From Diatrype stigma (lineage: Eukaryota; Ascomycota; Sordariomycetes; Xylariales; Diatrypaceae): DNA of 64,000 nt. Below the pieces are notes generated by a model. It saw only the letters and a program-made list of their open reading frames with translations. It was not told where the DNA came from and did no database searches. Location: assembly GCA_022225965.2 (NCBI GenBank), contig JAKJXP020000103.1, forward strand, positions 1-64,000, read 5' to 3'. Positions 50,100-61,700 of the stretch are shown one piece after another (within the stretch, counting starts at the first letter, position 1; each line of letters begins with the position of its first letter). The translations under genes were made by a program, and so were the position numbers.

Positions 50100-52247
50100 T
50101 TACAAATCCCGAGTCCTGGCCTCCGCGTCCAAAGTATCGACTTCGCTGCCGAGAGGCGCCATATCCTCCAAGGCATCGAGCTGCTTCTCGCGATCCTGCC
50201 TCCGGACCAAGCTCAGCAACCGCACACAGCCGGCCGGCGTGATCCCCTCGATACGCCGCGCCTGCCCCATCGTTTCGGGCCTGGTATCGTTGAGGATGTT
50301 CTTCTCCACCAGGCTGAGGCCGACGATAGAGCCGTAGTCGAAGTCCGTCGGCAGCCGCAGCCCCTCGTCCTTCAGGAACAGCGCCTGCTCCTCGCGCTGC
50401 ATCTCCACGTAGGGGGCGTACGTGGCCTCGATGGCCACGCGCGTCTGGATCCGCTCGTCGTAGTCCCGGAGCTCGGGGACCTGCTCGGCCAGGTCGCCGA
50501 TCTTGACGTTGGCCAGGCGCAGGATCTCGACCGCGCTGCGGTACTTGGAGTCCAGCCGCGTCCGGAAGCCGGCGCCGATCCAGGCCGGCGCGCTGCGCGA
50601 GTGCCCGCTCAGCACGGCCATCAGGTCCTCCATCTGCCGCTTGTCGTCGCCGAAGCGCGACCACCGCCGGTCGGAGACGACGCCCCACGCCCGCCCCTTG
50701 GCCGTCAGCCGCAGGTCCGCGTTGTCGGCCCGCGACGACACGCGGTACTCGCTGCGCGACGTGAACATGCGGTACGGCTCCGACACGCCCTTGGTGATCA
50801 GGTCGTCGATCATGATGCCGATGTAGCCGTCGGCGCGCGTCACCGAGGCCGGCGGCAGGCCCCGCGCCGCGCGGCCGGCGTTGATCCCCGCGATGATCCC
50901 CTGGCCGGCGGCCTCCTCGTAGCCCGTCGTGCCGTTGATCTGCCCGGCCAGGAAGAGGCCGGCGATCGCCTTCGTCTCCAGCGTCGACTTGAGGCTGCGC
51001 GGGTCCACGTAGTCGTACTCCACGCCGTAGCCGGCCTGCGTCATCTCCACGTGCTCGAGCCCGCGGATGGTGCGCAGGAGCTGCACCTGCGCCTCGGCGG
51101 GTATGGTCATGGAGAGCCCGTTCGGGTAGATGACGTCGTTGTCGAACCCTTCGGGCTCCAGCCAGACGATGTGCCTCTCCTTCTCGGCGAACCGTATGAC
51201 TTTCGCCTCGAGCGAGGGGCAGTACCGCGGCCCCTTGACGGTTTCGCGGATGTGGATCGTCTTGTCTAGGTTGTCGCGCACCACGTCGTGCGACGCGTGG
51301 TTGGTATACGTCATCCAGCAGAGCAGCTGATCATCCACCGCCACCTTGTCGTTGAGGTAACTGAAAGGCGCCGGCGGCTCGTCGCCCGCCTGCTTCTCCA
51401 TAACGTCGAAGTTGATGCTTCTCGCGGATAGCCGCGGAGGCGTGCCCGTCTTCAGGCGGCCGAGCTTGAACCCGGCGTCCCTGAGCGATTTGCTCAGACC
51501 GAACGAGGCGTCTTCCCCCATCCGACCGGCCGGATAGACTTCCAAGCCGATGTGGATCTCGCCTGATAGAAAGGTTCCAGTAGTGATCACCACGGCGCTC
51601 GTCGGTAGGACTTCCCCCGATTCCAGCCGCACGCCGGTGATTTTGCTCTTCGCCGGGCTGCTCGGATCTGTACTGTTGTCGCCCAGGACAACATCGGACA
51701 CGCTACCGGTGATGATGGAGAGGTTCGGGTACGTCTCAAGCTCCTCCCGCATGTGCTTCTTGTACAAAGCCCGATCGATCTGGGCCCGGGGCCCCCATAC
51801 CGCGGGACCCTTCCTCCGGTTCAGGATTTTGAACTGCACGCCGGCCTTGTCTATGATCCGGCCTGAGAGGCCGTCCAGGGCGTCTATCTCGCGCAGTATG
51901 GTCCCTTTCCCTATACCGCCGAAACTCGGATTGCAAGAGCACACTCCGAGATTGTCCAGTTTCGGCGTGATCAGGGCCGTCCTTGCGCCGGATCGCGCCG
52001 CAGCTGCGCAGGCTTCGGCTCCCGCGTGGCCGCCCCCTACGACTACCACATCAAACGGTCTGTATCTGGCGTCAGCTCCTACCTAATTCTGATATATGTG
52101 TGTTGAGTGAAGAGAGTCGACATGTTTGTCCTACCTTGACCCTTGGGAGCCAGTGGCGAAGCATCTGTTCTTGAGAGCGGGACCCCGTGGTCGGACGGCC
52201 GTTGAGGTCGGCCGACTTAGGCCCCTAGGTCTCCATGCTTTCTTCAT
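50100..52247 (-). CDS. MTO1: Mitochondrial tRNA 5-carboxymethylaminomethyluridine-forming protein (Mto1/GidA/MnmG)
   Basis: Two exons, 52247-52135 and 52065-50100, give 692 residues. Exon 1 encodes a basic presequence ([20 protein letters not shown]) that suits mitochondrial import. Across a 69-bp intron the frame continues [19 protein letters not shown], the GxGxxG FAD-binding motif. The MnmG signatures follow: [56 protein letters not shown] and FTSRSEYR. The C-terminal domain that partners with MnmE/Mss1 ends near [14 protein letters not shown]. With its GTPase partner it modifies wobble U34 of mitochondrial tRNAs. The frame is open further upstream to 52385 without ATG, so 52247 is the chosen start. 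The acceptor cgccag is close to the nearest branch-like sequence. The 3' two-thirds is extremely GC-rich. Confidence 0.94.
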
Positions 52248-52958
52248 TTTACCCGATTGCCGCGGCTGTCTAGGATAGACGTGCGGACTGGCAAATTGTC
52301 GAAGAGCGTAGCATTGAAGAATTATAGTGGCATGTCGTTGCCGACTGAACGAGACTTGAAGGGTTGAGACTCGAACAATATGCAACCGGAGGCAAGTAAA
52401 GGTGCTCCACAGTTACTACGTACGTAATAGGCAATATGATTCTTTCTACATAGTTTATTTCTTTTCGGATTCTAAGAAATTTTAAACCTGATTCCAGGTA
52501 CGATGTACTTCGGAGCGTGTCATAGGCTGGGATTATTTTAAACGGCCGCCACCTAAGTGGGTAAAGATTGCATATATAGGCCTAAAACAGAAAGCGGTGA
52601 ACAGTATACGTACCGACCGATTATGTCTAGGTAGGTCGGTAGGTTCAATGGTGTTACCCAATGTGCCCCCTTTCTTGTTTGTCCCCTTTACTGTTATGAG
52701 TGCCACATATAACATATACACCCGAAATCCCATTGATCTCTTGGGGAAACTGCGATTCCGGAAATGCTAGTGTAGGTTTAGGTAGTAGGTATATAAATCC
52801 ATGCAGGTTCATATTTGTTCCAGTGCCTCCTCCTGCTCAACCCTCCCATTATTGTAATTTTGGGTATAATAATTCGCTAATCGAACCCTTGATATTACAG
52901 CATCGTGAGGGTGTGTAAGGACATGAGTCGATTGAACGCTCGACTGAATTGATTGTGC
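52248..52958. other. Intergenic region between VPS45 3' end and MTO1 start
   Basis: Both genes are on the minus strand, so this holds the VPS45 3' flank and MTO1 promoter. It has TA-rich patches and TAGGTAGGT words near 52630 and 52780. No gene supported. Confidence 0.65.
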
Positions 52959-54788
52959 CTATCTTCGACTAAGTTCCTGTCGCAGCCGCCCGGCTGTCGT
53001 TGTAGCCGGAGGTTCCGGCCACAATGATACAGCATCATCGATTTCTTCCAAGAAGGTTGATGCATTATGAATCGCCGTGCCCCCTAGTACAACCCTGATT
53101 CCAGGCGAGGACGCATTAATGCTTGCAATCGTTTTAGATTCCTCGAATGTCGCTCCTCCGATCATGAAAACAATGATGTCTTGTGGCTTATCCCGTGTCG
53201 CACCGCCACCTTCCACGAAGGGGTACTGCTGTTCTCGCAACTTCCCTTTGATCAAGTTCTGGAGTGTTGTCTCTAGATGAGGTGAATGTTGTGTGTAGAC
53301 GTTCTCGACGCCTTTGAGCCCCTTAATGGCCCGAGCCCCTGAGAAGATGCCACCAGATTCAAAGATATCCGTGATACCACCTGCAGTTTGAGACTGCTGT
53401 AGTGAGCTGTGGTAGATGAGTAGCTTGGCCACCAAGTCGGCCTTCCGCGCAGCCACTCCACCGGCAGCAGAGAGCATGTCTGCCAACATGGCCAATGCAT
53501 TTGACGGGTGTTTATGGTATCGAAGTGCATATAAGGCCACCAGCCCAACTTTGTTCTCGTCCGTAACAGATGGGGACATAATCAGCTTTTGCACGTTCTA
53601 CACGAATATTAGCCTGTGATTTGCAACTCGACAGTCGAATGACTCTACCTTCAAATCAGCTGTGTGGTTGTCGTTGCAAGCCAAACTCTGCTCAACCTCA
53701 CTAACTTCTAAGAGGTTTTCTGCGGCAACCCTCCGGCTGAGTTCGGAAACGAGGGTAACATGTTTGCTAACATTTCCCGACAGCTTCCGAAACTCTGGGT
53801 ATTCTTCGATAAACCGCTTCATGTCCGTGATCGACTCGATGTTGGCGTTGTTTTTAGTTTTAGATTGGTATTGCTCCACGTAGTCCTTGATATTCCCACC
53901 TAGGTCGCCGAAGTTTAAGTACATGTTCTTCTTGAAGAAGGGATCCTGATCCGGCGACAACACGATCTCCCTAAGTTCGGGTCTGATATCAGGTACGTCG
54001 CCTAGACGAACTCTCCCGTTTTGGATGCCGATTAGCTGATGAACCATGGCCTGGTACGTCCACTGGTTTAGCAGTGGCGTGGCGGGGTCTTCTCTCCTAT
54101 CTAAGATCAGGAGTATTGGTGGTGTGTCGACCTTTCGGAAGTCGAATAATTGCTCCTCCTGAGTCATGTTATATCGTAACTCGGTAGCAAGCTTCTTCGC
54201 CAGTGCGCTATTCTTCTCATACCGGATGAATGGCTTCTTTTTGAGAGCCAGCAGGACAGCCATCAAGCCTTCGGTTGTCCGCTGCAACGAATCGACATTC
54301 CATAGATCCGGTGAAGTGCTCCATATGCGCTGGCGGGGCAGTGTGAAGTTTAGGGAGAAGAGATCCGGATTCACGACGAGAAAGTCAGCAAAGTGCTCTT
54401 GGACTAGCTTAACGACCTCATGATCATCTGCTTCAGCTAGCCTCTCCAAAGACGATTTCTTCACTACATTGCTGAAGTAGAGGTAGTATTCGCCGTACTT
54501 TGGCTCTCGCAGCTCATCGATGAGGAACTGAATAGAATCTGGAGAGGGCCGCACAAAGCATAGGCAGCGAAGATGGCGCATCTTCTCCCGATTCGGGTTG
54601 TCTAAGCGGTCCGTGAGATACACTTCATGGTTGAGTAGAGCCGATTGTGTGATGGCGGTTGAAACGATGGGTACTGTATCCCTATCTAGGAGTAGGATCT
54701 TCATCTTCGCTGATGTCGCACCGGATAAGCTGTCACCAGCCGACACCATCTTGGAGATGTAGCCGGAAACGGCCTGGACGACATCCAT
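52959..54788 (-). CDS. VPS45: Sec1/Munc18 protein Vps45
   Basis: Two exons, 54788-53649 and 53597-52959, joined in phase 0 over a 51-bp intron (NHTADLK|NVQKLIM), give 592 residues, the normal Vps45 size. The Sec1 fold is recognised from KMKILLLDRDTVPIVSTAIT near the start, HEVYLTDRLDN, LRCLCFVRPSPDSIQFLIDE, PPILLILDRREDPATPLLNQ (about 225-245) and WTYQAMVHQLIGI. The C-terminal part has PQDIIVFMIGGATFEESKTI and VLGGTAIHNASTFLEEID. Vps45 binds Tlg2/Pep12-type syntaxins and controls SNARE assembly in Golgi-to-endosome traffic and vacuolar sorting. Assignment to Vps45 rather than Sec1, Sly1 or Vps33 rests on length and the C-terminal segments. It is divergent to MMM1, sharing a 950-bp promoter region. 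Confidence 0.92.
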
Positions 54789-54954
54789 CTTGACAGTTTA
54801 CTCAACGCTTGAAGGCCACTCAGCCTGGGAAGTTCCAAGAAATTATAGGCACGCGATCCGTCATAGGTAAGTCATGAGCAGCATACTGCGAGGAGTTTGT
54901 CCGTCCTCGAAGGTAGGCGTGCCGATATAGTATGATATCAGATGCCAGGTATGT

Positions 54955-54983
54955 CTAGGGTCCTAGGGTCCTAGGGTCCTAGG
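54955..54983. repeat. TCCTAGGG tandem repeat, three units
   Basis: Three exact or near-exact 8-bp units, each containing the palindrome CCTAGG. It lies about 170 bp upstream of the VPS45 start. Confidence 0.9.
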
Positions 54984-55116
54984 AATGTAATACAATTCCT
55001 TAATCGTCGGGCTTTATCAAGGTGTTAGATATCCTTGGTATGAGCTGTTGCTACTTCGTACAGCTTAGTATGAAGCCGTTCTATATGCGCCGAAGATGGA
55101 TGGTTGATTGAGACTC

Positions 55117-55136
55117 GACAGGACAGGACAGGACAG
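55117..55136. repeat. GGACA short tandem repeat
   Basis: Three to four units of acagg/ggaca within the VPS45-MMM1 intergenic region. Confidence 0.85.
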
Positions 55137-55738
55137 TTTGGTCTTGTAAGTTGAATGCCGGGGCTGAGCTAACGCCGGGATGGTTCAAGGTTGGCTGGCA
55201 GCATGAGCACTAAAGGCTGGGTTAAGGAGATACTTAGGTACCTACATAGGTATTGACTACCTACCACTGCTACCAGTGCTACCAGCCTACCACTGCCTAC
55301 GTAACTACATACATGCAACCAACCCTGCCAACTTAGCAGAGCAAGTGTGTGTGGGTTCGTGCACCGATGTCTCACTAAATACAGAAGCTGACAGGGATAA
55401 AGTACTCGCTACTGTGTAAAGTTGGACATCACGCGGTAGTGCCAAAGTATCCTCAACTTCTATAGCCATGCAGGCCGATAAGATCAATTAGCGATAAGAG
55501 GAACGATGATGTCTTTCCTTCGGATATTTCTGGATTGCGATTGGGAGCTTTATCTAATACATACGTAGCATTTCATATGTACCCAGGTAGGATGTTTAAC
55601 AATTAAAGGCATTATTAAAGGCATTATCAATTTATATGTCAATACTACGAACATCCACATGGAATGGAAGTCTTGCTGACACGGACACCCGTCTGTCTAC
55701 ATGCCTCGATGCTCCGGCATCACCTTTGATCATCCAAA

Positions 55739-57116
55739 ATGGCCACAGCGGACATGTGTCCGACGAAACCTGAGCCTACGTGAGAACTCATCCTTCTCTG
55801 ATGAACACTACAAGCGATATCCCCTGAACCTTAAGCTGACATAGCTTTTGCTTCAATTTAGTTTGTCTTTCACCCAGGGATTCGTCGTCGGCCAGCTTTC
55901 CGTTGTTCTTTTAGTCGCCGCATTTATCAAGTTCTTCATATTCGGCGATGCCCCATCTGCCGAAGTGACCGCCTCAATCCGGGCCACTGAGCGCCGCTCT
56001 CGTACCCTTGCCCACAAGCAATCCATCCTCACATTGCGCCCCCCAAACCCGAGCAATCCGAGACAGTCTTCGCAGCAAACCTTGAATAAGAAGAAGTCGG
56101 GCATACTGCGAAATCCTCCCGCCCTCACCATATCCTCTATCCTCGACAAGACGTACTATAACGTCGACAGTCACCAGCCGGAGTCTCTCGACTGGTTCAA
56201 TGTCCTCATCGCCCAGACTATCGCGCAGTTCCGCAGCGATGCCCAATACGACGATGCCATCCTCAGCTCTTTGACCAAGGCCCTCAATGGAGACAGCCGC
56301 CCCGAGTTCCTCGACGAGATCAAAGTCACGGAGCTTACCTTGGGCGAGGATTTCCCCATCTTCAGCAACTGTCGCATAATCCCCGTGGATGAGGATGGGC
56401 TGGATTTCGACCCGAATCTAGGAGGCGACAGGCGGTTCGGCCCCAACCGCTCCCGACCGATGCGGGAGGGCACTCGGTTACAAGCACGGATGGACGTCGA
56501 CCTGAGCGACATGATCACGCTGGCTCTTGAAACCAAGTTACTGCTCAACTATCCGAGGCGGCTGACCGCCGTGCTTCCCGTCGCCCTCTCCGTAAGCATC
56601 GTGCGCTTCAGCGGGACCTTAAGCATCTCCTTCATCCCCTCCAATCCCTCTCAGTCGACCCCCACCATGATGACCTTCAGCTTCCTCGACGACTACCGTC
56701 TTGATTTTTCCATCCGTAGCCTGGTTGGAAGCCGATCCCGACTGCAGGACGTGCCCAAGATAGCGCAACTGATCGAGTCTCGTCTGCACCGGTGGTTCGA
56801 CGAGCGGGCGGTGGAGCCGCGGTTTCAGGAGATTGCCCTCCCGAGTCTCTGGCCACGGAAGAAAAACACGAGAGGGGGTGACGATAACTTGGATAGCAGG
56901 GCTTCGGAGTCGAGCGTGGGAAAGGGCAAGGGACGCGATGTCGCGAAGGAGCTTAGAGAAGAAGCGCGGCTAGAGGTCGAAGCAGAATCGGCCGGTCGGC
57001 GTAACATCAGTCCCGAGAAGCTTCGGTATAGACGAAATAGGGTAATGGACCCTGACGCGGACGAGGGCAGCCTGATGCCGGGTAGTCTGCCGGGCAGTCT
57101 GCCGAGCAGCCTGTGA
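55739..57116 (+). CDS. MMM1: ERMES subunit Mmm1 (maintenance of mitochondrial morphology 1)
   Basis: Two exons, 55739-55779 and 55862-57116, give 431 residues. The 41-nt first exon encodes [13 protein letters not shown], and the join restores [13 protein letters not shown]. The segment is distinctive for filamentous-fungal Mmm1: a short luminal N-terminus, one membrane helix (about 20-42, [18 protein letters not shown]), then [19 protein letters not shown]. The SMP lipid-transfer domain covers about 130-340 ([60 protein letters not shown]). The C-terminus is charged and ends in a [11 protein letters not shown] repeat. Mmm1 is the ER-membrane anchor of ERMES and moves phospholipids between ER and mitochondria with Mdm12. 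The intron is 82 bp with an agctgac branch. Its stop lies 275 bp from the RCE1 stop. Confidence 0.95.
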
Positions 57117-57391
57117 GGCGCCATGATGGACCCAGTGGCAATTCGAGGTCTGTCCCTGTTACAATTTGCATGAATTATGTGTAGTATGACGAACGTGGAG
57201 GGCTTACAGAAAGGAGCATGTACAACACCTGTATCAGGGCACCAACTGGTATAACATTGCATACAGCAAAAGCCGATGTACAGTAGATTGAGGTTCGCCT
57301 GGATATGTATGATAGGAGCGACTCCACTACAAATGTAACTGTACTGAGCAGTAGATAGCTCTTGTATGTCTATTACCTATTTATACAGCTG

Positions 57392-58795
57392 TCACATGTC
57401 GATAGACACTAAAGCATTGGTGCTCTCAGTCAAGGGCCCTAGTAGCTTCCACCACGAGACAGCTCCGACGACAAGCAAGGCATAGTACACTACCGTCCAG
57501 AGCACCGACGGCTTCTTCATCGTCGCCGGTACATCCCCCCTCGTCGTCTCCAGCTCCGGCTCCACGCGGCCCCAGAAGCGCGGGAAGCCCATGCAGTTGC
57601 AGAAGGCGTGAACGACGATGATGGCCAACAGGCTCCCGGTGCGTAGCAGCAGGAAGGTGGCGTACGCGCCGAACAGCGACGTGTAACCGAGCTGCAGCAG
57701 CGAGCGCAGCAGGCCGTGCGCCACGGGAACGTGCGGGTGCGTAACCCGGAACTCGTAGAAGTGGTGGAAGTGCGCCAGCCCGAAGATCACGGGCGACAGA
57801 AAGATTGTCTTGGTCACGGAGGTCTCGGCTGCGAGCATGAGGGGCACCGAGGCTGACCGGAATAACACTTCTTCTGTGAAAGGCCCCTGGAAGGAAGTCA
57901 GTCTCGGCATCACAGCTGTAGTTAGCTGGGAAGGGGTTGGAAGTTTGCGGGGCGAAGAAGACAGGTAGTATAGTAGTAATGATGGTCTAATTATCGATGG
58001 GGGTGAGGGAGGGAAAACTCACGGCAACGATATTCCGCCAGGTCGTCCACTCGCCGAACAGCTCGTACACGGGCTCCAGGCGCACCCAGTCCCGCCAGCC
58101 CTCGTGGACGATCAGGGTCTCGTACAGGGGCCCGCTGAAGAGGGCGGCGGTCAGCAGGAGCGCCCGGGCCGTCTCCGGCAGGCCGACCGGCCACCAGCCC
58201 ATGGAATGCAGGCCCTCGCCGTAGGTAGCCCCGACCCCCGACGACGTCAGGATCAGCAAGGTGATGGCGGAGCAGGCGGTGCAGGTCAGCGACACGGACA
58301 GGATGCGGGCCTGGATCACGGAGGGGGCATCCCGGGACAGCGTCCGCGACGGCCGCGTCGTCCTCGACAGATAGAACGGCGCTACGTAGAGAAACGTGTA
58401 GATTACCTGCAAAGAAGCAGAGGAAGCAATCATCCCGCCAATCGTCAACACCCATGTCACTCAGGTCACCGGCTTAGCCAGTCAGTTTGGGAAGGGGAAA
58501 AGTATTGGCTGGGGTTGGTCGGGGGTACGGGAGCGAAGTGTTTCGGGTCACGGGAAACTAGGCCCGGCCTTGTAGAGCAGCACACCCACGGGTCTCGGAG
58601 GGGTCAAACTAGGTACTTAGGTAGTTACTTACAAGGAGGGCCGAGGCCGTTCCCGTGCTGATTGGCGGCGGGGGTTTGGCTGTTCCGGTCTGTCAGTATC
58701 ACAGGTGCTATAAAGCTATCACTTAGACAGACCAAAGGTCACTTACGCTCTTCCTTTCCCAGGTATTGACGTAGGAAACCAGTGATGGAGGGCAT
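57392..58795 (-). CDS. RCE1: CAAX prenyl protease 2 (Rce1)
   Basis: Four exons on the minus strand, 58795-58747, 58679-58633, 58406-58023 and 57886-57392, give 324 residues. The start MPSITGFLRQYLGKEE joins PKPPPPISTGTASALL by using the acceptor ggaacag; a nearby cag would break the frame. Exon 3 carries several membrane helices (VIYTFLYVAPFYLS, ATYGEGLHSMGWWPVGLP). Exon 4 starts GPFTEEVLFRS and holds the ABI/CAAX protease residues: Glu165-Glu166 with Arg170, His199 (GLAHFHH) and His253 plus Asn257 (HAFCN), spaced as in yeast Rce1. Rce1 sits in the ER membrane and removes the last three residues from prenylated CAAX proteins such as Ras and a-factor-type pheromone precursors. Introns are 67, 226 and 136 bp. 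Confidence 0.92.
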
Positions 58796-61700
58796 CTTGC
58801 TGGCGTGTTGATCAAATCGTAGCTATTGGCCAAAGCTACTTCGGTATGATCGTAGAGCAGTTGAGCAGTGCGGTAACTATAGTTACCTGAACCCGAACTC
58901 CAGCAAGTCTTTCTTGAGCGTGAGGGGGGCAGATGGTCTGGATGGGAGGTGATGTCAGTCCCATGCATTTGGTATCAACGGGACTGTTCGGTAGGTACCC
59001 GATGTAATTCTGGTGTTGGTGGAGTCTACTCAGTCTACTCAGCCAAACCAGAAGTCACCGGGGCAGCTTCTTAGGGGTTTGCGGGATGTTCTTCGGGGCT
59101 CGAATTCTACATACAAACCTACCAAAGAACACTCTGCCCTGCACTTTTCTGAGATGCAGAATGCGCAAACGCCGGGATTACTTGACATACCTAGTTACAA
59201 GATACACATCAACACAGCACGCTCGGAATGCCGGGGAGACTTGGTTACTCAGTCGACGACCTTGTGGGAACACCTCCCTCGTAGCCTCGTTCTAGGCGTT
59301 CGGACTTCGAATGCTCCCCTTTTTTTAGCCTTCAGGCGCATGTAACTACATAACACCACCACATGGAAGAAGCACTTTGGCGCACCCTGGTACTTTGATA
59401 GCGATACGACAGCAGGTGTTCTTTTCACTGCTGTCGGGGCTCTTACGGCAGGCTACATGCATATTGACGAAACAGTAGCAGATGCATGGCTTCACACCTG
59501 TCTTGATATAAGAGGTGGGTATGATGCGCGGCTGTTGGGGCTGCCCTACCTTACCTATCATCTACAACGATGAAGTATCGAGCTATTTGAGCTATTTTGG
59601 ATATTGACGTAGTTTCGATGGCCAGCTACAAGCGCGATGGAGGTCGCCTATCAGATCTCTAAGCGCGGTCGCACACTACCTGCAAGAGTATGCAAATCAA
59701 AATAAACCTGAAAAAAATAGACGCTGTTTCATTGCGGGAAAGTTCACAACGACTCGTCGTGCAAGTGTGCAATGCGATCAGAACGGGCGTAATCAAGTCG
59801 GAATGCAAGTTTGAGTTTTCAGCTTGTACCAAGTAATCATCAGCTATAATCTACGCATATCAAGCAAGATATCATAGCTTCTCGATGAACTGCTATAACC
59901 GTGCGGTTATATACGTTTTATCTGTGAGGTGAAACATTATATCTTGGAAGCAAGTGCCTCCTATTGACATGGGCTCCTAGCTGTTACCCAGTTATTAGCT
60001 AGCCATTCCCGATACTTCGGAACTTACAACATCTCGCACAGCAGGGTATAGCACGAGAAGATGGAAACTATTGAAACCGAAGCGATTACTTCAAACACTA
60101 TCTGCATGGCATTCGCTCAAAGGCATCTCGTAGCCTTGGATGCAGTGACATGATGTATGATCCAGAGGTACGAAGTAGCAGTTGACACGAAACATACGCG
60201 CTGATCTATAGGCGGTGAACTGAGCCAGTGATGAGCCTTTACCATGTTGGCCTAGCACGCGTGTGATCCTTGGACGCTAGGAAGATTATTCAGTGGAATC
60301 AAACCAAGTTTGGGAAGCTCGACGTGGAGGCTCGACGTGGCTTCCCCCCCTGTTCTTCCCCACAAGCATCTCTATCTCTTTCCTACCGATCTGACCGTGC
60401 ACTGGTTTTCAAGCTCGGGAAAAAAAGAAAGAAAGACAGGAAAAACCAAAGAAAGTACTTCGTAACCAGGCGACAGAAAAACGTGATGGAATCTGAGACG
60501 AAAGCAAATTACTATCTTCTCACCGCCGGATATGCTATCAACGGCACTCAATCTGTTTGCAAGTCGGCAAGTTCATTGGTGTCTATCAATCACACTCGAG
60601 AGGTAAACTACCACGTACTAGTTGATAGTATTGAACAAGCCCGAGTTGTGCCAGCAAAGCTCGACAGCGCCGGCGCCATTCAGGCTTGGGTGTGATTAAG
60701 GTTGCATATCCTGAAAACTGACAGGCGATCGTTCAATCCTGCTACTGCATACGGGCTCTCGCCAGGCATGTCCAAAATGGCGCTCTTTTGAGACGACCTG
60801 AGCTGTCCTGTTCCCAATACGAACGATGTCTTCCTCCTGCTTGGCTTCTTTTGGAACTCCCTACCGCTCCTCCAGGTCCCTGCTGTGGACTCCCCTTGGC
60901 TACGATGCGGTATATCTCCACATTTCCTTCAACCTCATTTCAGACCTGCATCCAAACGCGCCATGGATCGCTCCATGGAGCCCATAAGCGACAATCTAGG
61001 TGCCAGGTAGGTAACAACCTACCTTCTCCTGCGTCCCCTCCTGCATATTTTAGCTGCTCAGCAGGGGATTCGGCCTGAAGCTGTCTCTACGTCCGCTGTA
61101 GTTACTATGTAGTACCTCACAGTTTAGCCTGTGACTTCGGTAGAGTAGAGAACCAAGAGATTCAGCACTGCCGCTCTTCAAGGACTTGTAGCTCTTATAG
61201 ATGCAGAAGATGTTTTGCAGGCAATATGCTCCCAGATATCGTACGTAGGAAACTGCATAACACTATCTGTTCCCGAGGTCCCGGGCTGATATCATCTCTG
61301 TTCGGTATATATCTCATACTACTACTGCTCAGCCTCTTTGAAGCCATATCCACTAAACAGGTACATCGTTACTTAACACACTACAGTCCGTCGTCGATCC
61401 TTGGCAACCACTGACCATGCCTGACCATGCCTGACCAGAGGTTCTCGTAGCTCCAGGTACATACAGTAGCAGTAGGTAGCAGGTCCCCGGCCCATCCTGA
61501 GCAAATCGGCTGGCTCTGTTCGCATCGCATCCCTTGCGCTTCCTCAGGCCGCATACCTAGAGGCTTAGCCAGCCATCGACCACTGACAGCGGCCGCCTTG
61601 GTGAGCCAATCGCTCACAGAACACAGGACAGCGCGCACAGAACACAGGAAAATAAGGCCGCAGGGTGCCTAAGTAGGTGACGCTGTATTGTATGTATGTG

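Larger units (their letters stand above)
54789..55738. promoter_or_regulatory. Shared promoter region of divergent VPS45 and MMM1
   Basis: 950 bp between the two start codons. Notable content is a TCCTAGGG tandem repeat (54955-54983), GGACA repeats (55117-55136) and TACCTA words. I see no long open frame with recognisable content. Use as a bidirectional promoter is inferred from geometry. Confidence 0.5.

Noticed and set aside
50070..50110. GGTTCGAACC, resembling a tRNA T-arm
   Set aside because: On neither strand do the flanking bases form the five-pair T stem, nor are there D and anticodon arms at the right distances. It lies at the MTO1 3' end.
50007..51269. 420-codon open frame on the plus strand opposite MTO1
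   Set aside because: It is antisense to a well-supported MnmG/GidA gene with very high GC3, which keeps antisense frames open. The protein is a low-complexity Arg/Asp/Val series without any family feature.
55848..55861. MMM1 starting at a non-ATG codon near 55848
   Set aside because: A 41-nt upstream exon with ATG at 55739, a gtgaga donor and a tttag acceptor restores the expected short N-terminus.
60270..60695. 141-codon plus-strand frame in the 58.8-62.5 kb gap
   Set aside because: No ATG at the frame start, lysine/arginine runs from A/G-rich sequence, and no recognisable family.
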